From: Lentzea waywayandensis
GTDB taxonomy: Bacteria > Actinomycetota > Actinomycetes > Mycobacteriales > Pseudonocardiaceae
Assembly (NCBI RefSeq): GCF_900115955.1
Contig: NZ_FOYL01000005.1
Location: 1 to 64,000 of the forward strand
Direction: 5' to 3'
Length of the DNA: 64,000 bases
Of this stretch, positions 16,269 through 23,791 are shown piece by piece. Every line of letters begins with the position of its first letter. Positions within the stretch are counted from its first letter, which is position 1. Made by a program: the position numbers and the translations under genes. Below the pieces are notes generated by a model that worked only from the letters and a program-made list of their open reading frames with translations, was not told the DNA's origin and ran no database searches.

Positions 16269-16296
16269 TCACCGGGTCGTGATCACCGGGTCGTGA
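16260..16296. repeat. 14-bp tandem repeat between convergent genes
   Basis: About 2.6 copies of GGTCGTGATCACCG, each holding the palindrome GTGATCAC. It spans the stop codons of the response regulator (16266-16268) and sthA (16283-16285). It could come from slippage, or act as a weak bidirectional terminator. Confidence 0.7.
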
Positions 16297-17698
16297 AGCG
16301 GTCCAGCGCGCGGATCTTGTTCGTGGCGTCCAGGGCCGCGATCTTGTAGGCCTCGGACAGCGTCGGGTAGTTGAAGACCGTGTCGACCAGGTAGTCGACC
16401 GTGCCGCCGCAGCCCATCACGGCCTGGCCGATGTGCACGAGGTCCGTGGCGCCGGTGCCGAACACGTGCACACCGAGGATCTTGCGGTCCACAGTGGACA
16501 CCAGCAGCTTCAGCATGCCGTACGCGTCGCCGATGATCTGGCCGCGCGCGAGCTCGCGGTAGCGGGAGATGCCCACCTCGTACGGCACCGCGGACGAGGT
16601 GAGCTCGGTCTCCGTCGCGCCGCAGTACGAGATCTCCGGGATCGTGTAGATGCCGATGGGCTGCAACGCCGTCAGGTCGTGCACCGGCTCGCCGAACGCG
16701 TGGTACGCGGCCAGGCGGCCCTGGTCCATCGACGTCGCGGCCAGCGCCGGGAAGCCGATCACGTCACCGACGGCGTAGATGTGCTCGACGGGCGTGCGGT
16801 AGTGCTCGTCGACGCTCAGCCGGCCGCGGTTGTCCGCTTCCAGCCCGGCGGCGGCGAGGTCCAGTTTCTCGGTGGTGCCCTGCCGGCCCGCGGAGTACAT
16901 GACGGCGGAGGCCGGGATGCGCTTGCCGGACGCCAGCGTCGTGATGGTGCCGCCCTGCGACACCTCGACGTTCACGACCTTCTCGCCGAAGCGGAATGTC
17001 ACGGCCTGGTCGCGCAGGTGGAACTTCAGCGACTCGACGATCTCCGGGTCGCAGAAGTCGAGCATCTTCTCGCGCTGCTCCACGACCGTGACGCGGGTGC
17101 CGAGGGCCGCGAACATCGACGCGTACTCGATGCCGATCACGCCCGCGCCGACCACGACCAGCGACGACGGGATCTCGGTGAGCGCGAAGACCTCGTCGGA
17201 GTCGAGGATCCGCTCCTCGTCGAAGTCCACGACGGACGGGCGGGCCGGTGTCGTGCCCGTCGCGATGACGATGAACTCGCCGGAGATCGTGGTGTGGTCG
17301 CCGCGGTGGGCCCCGTCCACCATCACGGTGTGCTCGTCCACGAACCGGCCGAAGCCGTTCAGCAGATCGATGCCGTTGCGGTGCAGCTGCGCGCGCACGA
17401 CCTGCACCTCACGGCCGATCACGTGCTGCGTGCGAGCCATCAGATCGTTGATGGTGATGTCCTGCTTGACGCGGTAGCTCGCGCCGTACAGCTCGCGCTG
17501 GCTCATACCCGTCAGGAACATGACGGCTTCGCGCAGCGTCTTCGACGGGATGGTTCCCGTGTTCGCGCAGACACCGCCGACCATCTCCTGCTTGTCGATG
17601 ATCGCTACGCGCTTGCCCAGTTTCGCACCCGCGATCGCCGCCTTCTGGCCACCAGGGCCAGAGCCGATGACGATCAGGTCGTAGTCGTACGGCGTCAT
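16283..17698 (-). CDS. sthA: Soluble (Si-specific) NAD(P)+ transhydrogenase
   Basis: FAD flavoprotein exchanging hydride between NADPH and NAD+. 471 residues. The FAD loop [10 protein letters not shown] is near the N-terminus. The active-site region reads [13 protein letters not shown]: only the first cysteine of the disulfide pair found in lipoamide dehydrogenases is kept, the hallmark of SthA. NAD(P)-binding [16 protein letters not shown] and the FAD-pyrophosphate strand [14 protein letters not shown] follow. Divergent from the ethylene-forming-enzyme gene with an 83-nt gap. Confidence 0.94.
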   Translation of the reverse strand: MTPYDYDLIVIGSGPGGQKAAIAGAKLGKRVAIIDKQEMVGGVCANTGTIPSKTLREAVMFLTGMSQRELYGASYRVKQDITINDLMARTQHVIGREVQVVRAQLHRNGIDLLNGFGRFVDEHTVMVDGAHRGDHTTISGEFIVIATGTTPARPSVVDFDEERILDSDEVFALTEIPSSLVVVGAGVIGIEYASMFAALGTRVTVVEQREKMLDFCDPEIVESLKFHLRDQAVTFRFGEKVVNVEVSQGGTITTLASGKRIPASAVMYSAGRQGTTEKLDLAAAGLEADNRGRLSVDEHYRTPVEHIYAVGDVIGFPALAATSMDQGRLAAYHAFGEPVHDLTALQPIGIYTIPEISYCGATETELTSSAVPYEVGISRYRELARGQIIGDAYGMLKLLVSTVDRKILGVHVFGTGATDLVHIGQAVMGCGGTVDYLVDTVFNYPTLSEAYKIAALDATNKIRALDRFTTR

Positions 17699-17781
17699 GG
17701 TCAGCAGCCTACTAAGACGGATTCGATTCCACCCCCGAACGAAATATGAACCTTGCGATGAATTGTGTCGTGAGTGAGTCC

Positions 17782-18819
17782 ATGACAGGACTTCGCACCT
17801 TCCGTCTTCCCACGACCGTCACCGGTTCGGACGACGACGCCGAGCTCGGTCGTCAGCTCATCGCGGCCTGGCAGGCCGACGGGATCCTGCAGATCGCGAC
17901 GGACGCGTCTCAGGACCGGACCACAGCGGAGGCAATGGCCGCCAGCAGACGGTTCTTCCACGGATTGACACTCGAGGAAAAGTCACGGTTTGTGAGCGAC
18001 CTGACCTATTCCGGTTACATCGCGTCGGGAGAAGAGGTCACCGACGGCATCGCGGACTATTCGGAGATCTTCACGATCTGCAAGGACGTTCCGCTCGACG
18101 ACTCCCGCGTCGCGGGCAAATGGCCTTGCCACGGACCGGTTCCGTGGCCGGACGAGAGCTACCGCGACGCCATGCGGGAGTTCATGACGTTGCTCGGCGG
18201 CGCCGGCGAACGCGTCCTTCAGCTCACCGCACTGGGCTTCGGGCTCGACCTCGGCACGTTCACCAGGCTCACCGCGGACGGCTGGCACCACATGCGGGTG
18301 CTGCGCTTCCCCACCAGGTCCGAGTCCGACCGCGGCATCGGCGCGCACACCGACTACGGGTTGCTCGTGCTGGCCGCGCAGGACGACGTCGGCGGCCTCT
18401 TCGTTCGCCCGCCGATCGAGGGCGAGGACCGGCCGCGCAACTGGCTCGCGGACGAGTCGGCGGCGGGCTGCTTCCAGGACGCCCACGGCTGGAACTTCGT
18501 CGCACCGGTCGACCGCGTCCTCACCGTGTTCCCCGGCGACATCCTGCAGTTCCTCACCGGCGGCAAACTGCTGTCCACACCGCACAAGGTGCTGCTCAAC
18601 ACCCGTGAGCGGTTCACGATGGCTTACTTCCACGAGCCGAACTTCGACGCCGTCGTGCGCCCGCTGGACGACCCGGACGGCGACACCATCCACTACGGCT
18701 CGCACTTCACCGCGATGTTCATGCGCTGCTACCCGGACCGCGTCACCACGCGCCGGATCATCGAGGAGGACCGGCTGAAGGTGCTCAGCGAACTCCGGTC
18801 CGGGACTCGCCACTCCTGA
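17782..18819 (+). CDS. efe: Ethylene-forming enzyme homologue (2-oxoglutarate/Fe(II) oxygenase)
   Basis: 345 residues. Recalled against the Pseudomonas syringae ethylene-forming enzyme it aligns end to end with hardly any gaps: [107 protein letters not shown] and MFMRCYPDR. Iron ligands His189, Asp191 and His268 and the 2-oxoglutarate Arg277 are present, as are residues lining the arginine pocket (EVT at 85-87, Arg172, Tyr192, Arg315-Cys316). The P. syringae enzyme turns 2-oxoglutarate mainly to ethylene and CO2 and also oxidises arginine. Start chosen by alignment; GTG 17770 is an alternative. Product formation is inferred from residues only. Confidence 0.88.
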   Translation: MTGLRTFRLPTTVTGSDDDAELGRQLIAAWQADGILQIATDASQDRTTAEAMAASRRFFHGLTLEEKSRFVSDLTYSGYIASGEEVTDGIADYSEIFTICKDVPLDDSRVAGKWPCHGPVPWPDESYRDAMREFMTLLGGAGERVLQLTALGFGLDLGTFTRLTADGWHHMRVLRFPTRSESDRGIGAHTDYGLLVLAAQDDVGGLFVRPPIEGEDRPRNWLADESAAGCFQDAHGWNFVAPVDRVLTVFPGDILQFLTGGKLLSTPHKVLLNTRERFTMAYFHEPNFDAVVRPLDDPDGDTIHYGSHFTAMFMRCYPDRVTTRRIIEEDRLKVLSELRSGTRHS

Positions 18820-19789
18820 ACGGCAGCACCAGGTCGAGCAGCCGGACCCTGGCGCGGTAGTCCGCGACGCGGTCCGCGAACGGCCGCTGCACGATCCTGT
18901 GCACGACGTCCGCGCTCAGCCGCTCGTACGCGGGAACGGTGTCGTTGCTCAGGAAGTCCCAGCGCGCCACCCGGTCCGCGTAGTTGAACGCGGGCAGCGG
19001 ACCGCCGAACAACGGCCGGTACTGCGCCGGGGTCTTCCCACCCGGCACCGGCATCGGACCCGCCACCGTGATCGCGTACGTGACCATCTCGCCGGGCGGT
19101 AACAACCGTGACCGCATCCGGTCGAACTGGTCGGCGATCACCAGGTTCTGCTCGCGCGACGAGAACTCCAGGACGGCCTGCGCCGGATCCGCCCACGCCG
19201 CGGTGGTGTCCGGGTCGATGACGCCCGCGTCACGCAGCTCCTGCACGGCCTGGATCCCGCCGTGCAGGTAGGCGGCGTGCATCGCGCCCAGGTCCATGAA
19301 GATGTGCTTCTGCATCGACATCAGCATCGAGGAGAACCAGCGCAGTTCCGGGACCGTGCCGAGGTCGAGCATGCCCGCGGCGAACGCGGGCGCGCCGATG
19401 TTCGCGAAACCCATCCACCGCAACGTGTCCGGGTGCGTCAGGTAGAGCTTCGCGTAGAAGTCGTAGACGGCGAAGATCACCGAGCGGTTCGAGTCGGCGG
19501 AGCGCTGCGGGTCCCACTCGGACAGGTTGACGCCCGCGTCCTCGGCGGCGCGGACGATCCAGTAGTGCCACAGCAACGCCTTGAAGCGCGTGGGCGCGAT
19601 GCCCCTGGCCCGGTAGCCGGTCAGCGCCTGCTCGAGCGCGGCACGGTCGGACGGCAGATCGGGGTGCACTCCACCCCGCTGTTCGCCGTTTCCGTTCACC
19701 AGCGGCAGATCCAGGTAATCCACCGTGTCCGCTTTGGTAGCACCCATGCTGCCGAGCACGAGCGCCGCCACGACCATGAGCACGCGCAT
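18785..19789 (-). CDS. Secreted protein of unknown function
   Basis: 334 residues from the ATG at 19789 (MRVLMVVAALVLGSMGATKADT), which gives a clean Sec signal peptide; the longer ORF start adds a non-signal stretch. The mature part is mostly helical with Trp/Tyr/His-rich segments (FKALLWHYWIVRAAED, MSMQKHIFMDLGAMHAAYLHGG) and ends near [11 protein letters not shown]. No catalytic motif or family that I recognise. The 3' end overlaps the convergent ethylene-forming-enzyme gene by 35 nt. Confidence 0.75.
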   Translation of the reverse strand: MRVLMVVAALVLGSMGATKADTVDYLDLPLVNGNGEQRGGVHPDLPSDRAALEQALTGYRARGIAPTRFKALLWHYWIVRAAEDAGVNLSEWDPQRSADSNRSVIFAVYDFYAKLYLTHPDTLRWMGFANIGAPAFAAGMLDLGTVPELRWFSSMLMSMQKHIFMDLGAMHAAYLHGGIQAVQELRDAGVIDPDTTAAWADPAQAVLEFSSREQNLVIADQFDRMRSRLLPPGEMVTYAITVAGPMPVPGGKTPAQYRPLFGGPLPAFNYADRVARWDFLSNDTVPAYERLSADVVHRIVQRPFADRVADYRARVRLLDLVLPFRSGESRTGVR

Positions 19790-19923
19790 GAACGCGAACT
19801 GTATAGGGGCCAGGCACCCATTCTGTTCACAGAAGCCCCCGGTCAAGTGATGTTTTGCGTGTTCGTTAGCACTTTCGGTACCGATGGGGCCATAAATCTC
19901 AACAGGGCTACTCCTAATGCCTA

Positions 19924-19929
19924 TACCGT
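19924..19929 (+). promoter_or_regulatory. -10 box of leaderless AlkD-like gene
   Basis: TACCGT followed by 6 nt and the GTG at 19936; no Shine-Dalgarno is present. Confidence 0.6.
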
Positions 19930-19935
19930 TTGGGC

Positions 19936-20604
19936 GTGACTCTTGAGGTTTCCTTGATCGACGCGGTTCGAGCGGGACTCGAGGAGCTCGCGGATCCGGT
20001 GAAGGCGCCGGAGATGCAGGCGTACATGAAGTCCGACATGCCGTTCCTGGGAGTGCAGAAACCGGGACGAGTGGCGCTGCTGAAGTCGCTGCCGCAGTTG
20101 CACGACCGGGACGAGTGGCTCGACGCGATCCAGACGTTGTGGCGCGAGGCGACCTATCGCGAGGAACGCTACGTCGCGCTCTCGCTGAGCGGGGATCGCC
20201 GTTTCCAGTCCGTCGACCTGTTGCCGTGGTTCGACGAGATGATCGTGACCGGCGCGTGGTGGGACTACGTGGACGAGATCGCGTCGAAGCGCGTCGGACC
20301 GCTGCTGCGCTCGACGCCGGAGGTCGTGCGGCCGCTGATGCTGAAGTGGTCCGTCGACGCGGACAAGTGGCGACGGCGGACGTCGGTCATCTGCCAGCTC
20401 GGGTTCAAGGGCGCCACCGACGTGGAGCTGCTGACGGCGTGCGTCGACGCGAACGCGGACGATCCCGACTTCTTCCTGCGCAAGGGGATCGGCTGGGCGC
20501 TGCGGGAGTTCGCCAAGACCGAACCGGGCTGGGTGCGCGCGTTCGTCGAGGCGCGGCCCGGGCTGTCGCCGTTGTCACGGCGTGAGGCGTTGAAACACCT
20601 CTAG
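19936..20604 (+). CDS. DNA alkylation repair protein (AlkD family)
   Basis: 222 residues of HEAT-like helical repeats. AlkD excises positively charged alkylated bases such as N7-methylguanine. Family features: MQAYMKSDMPFLGVQKPGR near the N-terminus, EERYVALSL, the aromatic WFDEMIVTGAWWDYVDEIAS (Trp and Asp of the DNA-binding cleft), RRRTSVICQLGFK, and the C-terminal DFFLRKGIGWALREFAKTEP. The GTG at 19936 is preferred over the TTG two codons upstream because of the -10 spacing. The stop TAG is part of the next gene's -10 box. Confidence 0.93.
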   Translation: MTLEVSLIDAVRAGLEELADPVKAPEMQAYMKSDMPFLGVQKPGRVALLKSLPQLHDRDEWLDAIQTLWREATYREERYVALSLSGDRRFQSVDLLPWFDEMIVTGAWWDYVDEIASKRVGPLLRSTPEVVRPLMLKWSVDADKWRRRTSVICQLGFKGATDVELLTACVDANADDPDFFLRKGIGWALREFAKTEPGWVRAFVEARPGLSPLSRREALKHL

Positions 20605-20607
20605 TGT
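20602..20607 (+). promoter_or_regulatory. -10 box of leaderless GNAT gene
   Basis: TAGTGT, 7 nt before the ATG at 20615. It includes the alkD-like stop codon. Confidence 0.45.
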
Positions 20608-20614
20608 CGATCAC

Positions 20615-21178
20615 ATGGAGGGCAAGCACGTCAGGCTGGAACCGCTGTCGCTCGACCACGCCCAGGAGCTGTTCGAGGTCACCCGTGACCCGGACATCTG
20701 GACGTGGTTGCTGAGCAGTCAGCCCTCGACCGTGGACGACATGCGGGCGTGGGTCTCCGAGGCGATCGGGTCACGGGAGGCGTTCGCGCAGATCGAGGTC
20801 GCCACCGGACGCGTGGTCGGTACCACCTCGTTCTACGAGGTCGTGCCGGAGCACCGCAGGCTGGTGATCGGCTACACGATCGTCGGCAGCGCGTGGCACG
20901 GCACCGCGATCAACCCCGAGGCCAAGCTGCTGCTGTTGTCCGAGGCCTTCGACGTGCGCGGCGCGCTGCGGGTCGGCTGGTACACCGACGCGGCGAACGC
21001 GCGGTCGCAGCGAGCGATCGAGAAGCTCGGCGCGTCGAAGGACGGCGTGCTGCGCGCGAACGTCACGCGGCCGGACGGAACGCAGCGGGACACGGTCGTC
21101 TACTCGATGGTGCCGTCGGAATGGCCCGCAGCGCGAGAACGGCTGACTAGCCGTGTTTCGCGCGACCCGAGTAGGTGA
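20615..21178 (+). CDS. GNAT-family N-acetyltransferase (RimJ/RimL-like)
   Basis: 187 residues with the GNAT core of this subgroup: VRLEPLSLDHAQELFEV at the start, GRVVGTTSFYEVVPEHRRLVIGYTIVG, an acetyl-CoA region around GTAINPEAKLLLLSEAF, and NARSQRAIEKLGASKDGVLR near the end. Likely acetylates an amine on a protein N-terminus or small molecule; the substrate cannot be read from sequence. The 3' end overlaps the convergent exported-protein gene by 32 nt. Confidence 0.9.
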   Translation: MEGKHVRLEPLSLDHAQELFEVTRDPDIWTWLLSSQPSTVDDMRAWVSEAIGSREAFAQIEVATGRVVGTTSFYEVVPEHRRLVIGYTIVGSAWHGTAINPEAKLLLLSEAFDVRGALRVGWYTDAANARSQRAIEKLGASKDGVLRANVTRPDGTQRDTVVYSMVPSEWPAARERLTSRVSRDPSR

Positions 21179-21644
21179 GCGGGAAGACGAGCTCGGCGCA
21201 CGCCGCCGGCACGTCCTGGGCGACCTCGACCTTCATCGTGACCTCGACCGCGCCTCCGGCGGGGATGTCCACGATGTCGGTGAGCGGGACGACGGTCAGC
21301 ACGCCGGCCGGGCAGCCTTCGACGCGCTGCTGGGTGGCGTCGAGCGGCTGACCGGGCACCGCGGACAGGCTCTCGACGATGATGCCGACGGGGTTGGGGT
21401 TGGACAGCCGCACCTTGCGCTCGCCCACCGCACCAGGGGTGAGCTCCACGGCCGCGCCGGAGATGTCGTTGATCTCGAACGGCTTGAGCTGCTGCATGCC
21501 GGACTCGCCGCTGCTCACGGAGTACGCCATCGCGGGCGTCTCGGGGTCCGGCCAGGTGAGGTGCATGGCCGCCACGACCGCCGCGCCGAGCATGAGAATC
21601 GTCAAGGACACGGCGATCTCAAGGCGCGGACCCAGACTACGCAT
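21147..21644 (-). CDS. Exported beta-sandwich protein (paralogue A)
   Basis: 165 residues. An uncleaved or weakly cleaved N-terminal hydrophobic helix (IAVSLTILMLGAAVVAAM) is followed by a beta-rich domain with the core seen in the genes at 22275-23569: VRLSNPNPVGIIVESLSA, a single Cys (EGCPAG), IPAGGAVEVTMKVEV, and PAACAELVFPLTYSG. The two Cys likely form a disulfide outside the cell. GGAGAG lies 7 nt before the ATG but inside a hairpin. Separated from the four-gene operon by 283 nt and has its own upstream copy of a shared motif. Function unknown. Confidence 0.75.
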   Translation of the reverse strand: MRSLGPRLEIAVSLTILMLGAAVVAAMHLTWPDPETPAMAYSVSSGESGMQQLKPFEINDISGAAVELTPGAVGERKVRLSNPNPVGIIVESLSAVPGQPLDATQQRVEGCPAGVLTVVPLTDIVDIPAGGAVEVTMKVEVAQDVPAACAELVFPLTYSGRAKHG

Positions 21645-21648
21645 GGCG

Positions 21649-21664
21649 CAACTCTCCAGAGTTG
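21649..21664 (-). promoter_or_regulatory. Hairpin holding the ribosome-binding site of paralogue A
   Basis: CAACTC-TGGA-GAGTTG on the minus strand. The Shine-Dalgarno GGAGAG occupies loop and 3' arm, 7 nt upstream of the start at 21644, so folding would block it. The rest of the 21645-21927 gap holds further GC-rich inverted segments (for example GGTGGG/CCCACC around 21675-21705) but no gene. Confidence 0.4.
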
Positions 21665-21767
21665 TTGCTCCCAGGCGGTGGGTTCGCCTCTAGCTCCCCA
21701 CCGGACCGGCGACCAGACTCGCCCGGTGGTTCATCGCTTCGCCCCTCGGCCCTGGCGGGCCGCGCCG

Positions 21768-21783
21768 CCAATCTTGGAGAACC
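21768..21783 (-). promoter_or_regulatory. Shared upstream motif, copy 1
   Basis: Minus strand GGTTCTCCAAGATTGG. The same 16-mer, with only the two central bases changed, occurs at 23607-23622 ahead of the related operon. The core CCAA-N2-TTGG is an inverted repeat, so a common regulator is likely. Confidence 0.55.
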
Positions 21784-21927
21784 TTCACGTACTGCGCAAG
21801 CGTCCGACGGTTGCCGATTTCCCCTTGTAATGAAGGACCTTTGGCACCTTGACAGCTACGCAGGGCTACCACCTGCTGATTTGGCCCCAAATTCCAGAAA
21901 TCGGCATTCAGCCGAACGAGCGAACTT

Positions 21928-22278
21928 TCACGAGCAATTCAACTGCGTGGGACTTGTGGACCAGTTGCCGACCGTGGCCTGGACTCGGACGCGGTCGATC
22001 GCGAGGGGGACGTTGTACGTCAGTGCCGCAGTGGAGGCCTCCTTGTTGAAGGCTCCGCCGCCCTGTTGCCACAACACTGTGTACATAGCGGCGCCAGGCA
22101 CCGCGTCCCACTTCACGACGGTGGGATTGCCCTTCAGACACGACGTGATCACCAACGCCTCCACGGTGCCCGCCTTGGCTCGCGCCACACCCGTCCTGGA
22201 CGTCTCCCAGGCCGCCGAGGCGGGCTGCGCCGCGAGCAGGCACAGCACCGCCGTCGCCGCGATCACCGGGCGCTTCAT
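21928..22278 (-). CDS. Secreted fibronectin type III-like protein
   Basis: 116 residues; ATG at 22278 overlaps the upstream gene's stop (ATGA). Sec signal peptide of ~22 residues (MKRPVIAATAVLCLLAAQPASA). The mature ~95 residues form one FnIII-type domain: VVKWDAVPGAAMYTVLWQQ is the typical B-C strand signature, and YNVPLAIDRVRVQATVGNW the F-G strands. Two Cys (TSCLKG and the penultimate residue) could form a disulfide. Last gene of a four-gene export operon. Likely a surface or matrix adhesion module; partner unknown. Confidence 0.8.
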   Translation of the reverse strand: MKRPVIAATAVLCLLAAQPASAAWETSRTGVARAKAGTVEALVITSCLKGNPTVVKWDAVPGAAMYTVLWQQGGGAFNKEASTAALTYNVPLAIDRVRVQATVGNWSTSPTQLNCS

Positions 22279-22739
22279 GCCCCGGTCCCGCTCGCGATCG
22301 TCACGACCACGGGCACGTCGATCGACGCGCCCTGGCACGAGTTCGGCGCGTTCAGGGCCATCGACACGCTGAACGTGATGGCCACCGGGGCGCTGTTCGC
22401 GGTCAGCTGCGTGCCGGGGAACCGCTCGGCGAACGAGACGCCGCACGTACCGGCACCGTTCGGCGCGATCGAGGTGACCGTCACCGGGTACGGGTTGGGG
22501 TTCGACACCGTGACGACCGCGGTGCCCGAGGTGCCGGGGTAGAGCACACCGGTGGTGACCGCGCCGCCGGCCACGACCGGAGCCAGTGCCGTGCCGGCCG
22601 TGGTGGTGGCATTTCCGGTGCCGGAGCTCGTCCAGGCCGCGTAGGCGACGCCGGAACCGAGTGCGGCCGTCGCGACCGCGAGAACGATGACGCCTCGGCG
22701 GACGTACCGCAGGCGGACGAGTTCCCTGAAGCTGATCAT
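22275..22739 (-). CDS. Exported beta-sandwich protein with SipW-like signal (paralogue C)
   Basis: 154 residues; ATG 22739 overlaps the next upstream stop (ATGA). The N-terminus is a basic region, a hydrophobic helix (RGVIVLAVATAALGSGVAYA) and then AWTSSGTGNATTTAG, the pattern of alternative signal peptides processed by SipW-type peptidases as in TasA/camelysin. The domain holds GVLYPGTSGTAVVTVSNPNPYPVTVTSI, a Cys pair and a Ser/Val-rich end. Very close in plan to the protein at 23129. Probably secreted; possibly fibre-forming (inference). Confidence 0.78.
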   Translation of the reverse strand: MISFRELVRLRYVRRGVIVLAVATAALGSGVAYAAWTSSGTGNATTTAGTALAPVVAGGAVTTGVLYPGTSGTAVVTVSNPNPYPVTVTSIAPNGAGTCGVSFAERFPGTQLTANSAPVAITFSVSMALNAPNSCQGASIDVPVVVTIASGTGA

Positions 22740-23125
22740 GGCTTGATCGCCGTTCCCGAGTAGGTGAGGGGGAAGGTGAGGTTCTTGCAGGCATTGGGTG
22801 CGGACGTGGCCATCCGCACGGTCAGCGGCACGTCGGCGTGGCTGTTCCTGGCGACGAGGACCGGTGTCACGAAGGCATCGACGGTCACGGCGTTCGCCGG
22901 GCAGTCCGGGGACGGGCGCCCGGCCGAACCTGCGAGCCGGGTGACCTTGATGTCCTGGTTGCCGGGGTTGGTGACCCGCACCCCGCGGGTCACCGTCCCA
23001 CCAGGGACCAACCCCGTCGCCGCGCCGGTGTCCGCGATCGTGAACGCCTTGCCTGGGCTGTCCGCCGCGCTGGGGACCGGTGACAGCAACACCAGCGCGG
23101 CGAGCACGATCAGGGCGCGGCGCAT
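22736..23125 (-). CDS. Exported beta-sandwich protein (paralogue D)
   Basis: 129 residues. Cleavable Sec signal (MRRALIVLAALVLLSPVPSAAD), then a domain with VPGGTVTRGVRVTNPGNQDIKVTRL, DCPANAVTV, a VARNSHADVPLTVRM strand pair and a C-terminal NACKNLTFPLTYSG, which is shared with paralogue A (LVFPLTYSG). Three nt separate it from the upstream gene and it overlaps the downstream one by 4 nt, so it is co-translated. Function unknown. Confidence 0.78.
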   Translation of the reverse strand: MRRALIVLAALVLLSPVPSAADSPGKAFTIADTGAATGLVPGGTVTRGVRVTNPGNQDIKVTRLAGSAGRPSPDCPANAVTVDAFVTPVLVARNSHADVPLTVRMATSAPNACKNLTFPLTYSGTAIKP

Positions 23126-23128
23126 GAC

Positions 23129-23569
23129 TCAGGCGGCCGAGACGAGCGCCGCGGTCAGCGGCAGCGTGAAGGTCTGGGACTTGCAGTTGTCGGCGGCATC
23201 GGCGTTCATGGTCGCCTGCAGCGTGTACGTGCCGGACTGACCGGCGGCGATCGTGCCCTGGTCGCCCACGGCGGGGCTGGTGACGGTGCCCGCGGCACAA
23301 CCGTCCGCGGTGAGTGCCGAGGCGCCCGCGCTGATCGAGGTGACGGCGACGACGTAGGGGTTCGGGTTGGTGATCGTCACCTGGAAGGCGACGGTGGCGC
23401 CGGGGTACAGGCCACCGGCGCCGTTGACCGGGCTGATGACCGAGTTGACGCTCGTGGTGGAGCCGACCGAGCCGGAGCCTGAGCCGGTGCTCGACCACGC
23501 GGCGTAGGCGACGCCCCCGCCGACGGCGACTACGGCGACTGCTGCGATGACCGCGGTGCGCTTGCGCAT
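23129..23569 (-). CDS. Exported beta-sandwich protein with SipW-like signal (paralogue E)
   Basis: 146 residues, first gene of the operon, ATG preceded by AGGAGAACGAA. Signal region RTAVIAAVAVVAVGGGVAYA is followed by AWSSTGSGSGSVGS, as in alternatively processed TasA-like proteins. The domain reads GLYPGATVAFQVTITNPNPYVVAVTSI, with Cys in DGCAAG and DNCKSQTFTLPL. The Tyr-Pro-Gly and Asn-Pro-Asn-Pro-Tyr motifs repeat in paralogue C. Role unknown; a secreted structural or envelope protein is plausible. Confidence 0.8.
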   Translation of the reverse strand: MRKRTAVIAAVAVVAVGGGVAYAAWSSTGSGSGSVGSTTSVNSVISPVNGAGGLYPGATVAFQVTITNPNPYVVAVTSISAGASALTADGCAAGTVTSPAVGDQGTIAAGQSGTYTLQATMNADAADNCKSQTFTLPLTAALVSAA

Positions 23570-23606
23570 TTCGTTCTCCTGAGGGGTGGTGCTCGGTGGG
23601 ACGGCA

Positions 23607-23622
23607 CCAAGTTTGGAGAACC
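23607..23622 (-). promoter_or_regulatory. Shared upstream motif, copy 2
   Basis: Minus strand GGTTCTCCAAACTTGG, 14 of 16 bases identical to the copy at 21768-21783. It lies about 38 nt upstream of the first gene of the exported-protein operon. The remainder of 23623-23741 shows no gene. Confidence 0.55.
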
Positions 23623-23741
23623 ATCAATCACTACACAGCGTGCACAAGACACGAGAACGAGGTCCCACGCGGCACTGTTGTCAACCAGCATGGATCGGTT
23701 ACCTGCGCACGCGGACTGCAGGTCAGGTCGTTCCTTACGCG

Positions 23742-23775
23742 AAAAGGCCCGGGATTCTCATCGAATCCCGGGCCT
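23742..23775 (-). terminator. Intrinsic terminator of pheST
   Basis: Perfect 13-bp stem AGGCCCGGGATTC / GAATCCCGGGCCT with a 5-nt loop, followed on the minus strand by TTTT. About 17 nt beyond the pheT stop. Confidence 0.9.
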
Positions 23776-23791
23776 CACGCGGTGTGACTGG

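Noticed and set aside
16283..17698. Dihydrolipoamide dehydrogenase instead of SthA
   Set aside because: The second active-site cysteine is replaced by Thr ([10 protein letters not shown]), which fits the soluble transhydrogenase.
21690..21890. 66-residue minus-strand frame upstream of paralogue A
   Set aside because: No ribosome-binding site, overlaps the shared motif, and the composition looks like leader RNA.
21645..21927. Possible c-di-AMP or c-di-GMP riboswitch
   Set aside because: Some GAACCC-like text is present, but I could not assemble the conserved core of either class; left as an unassigned structured leader.
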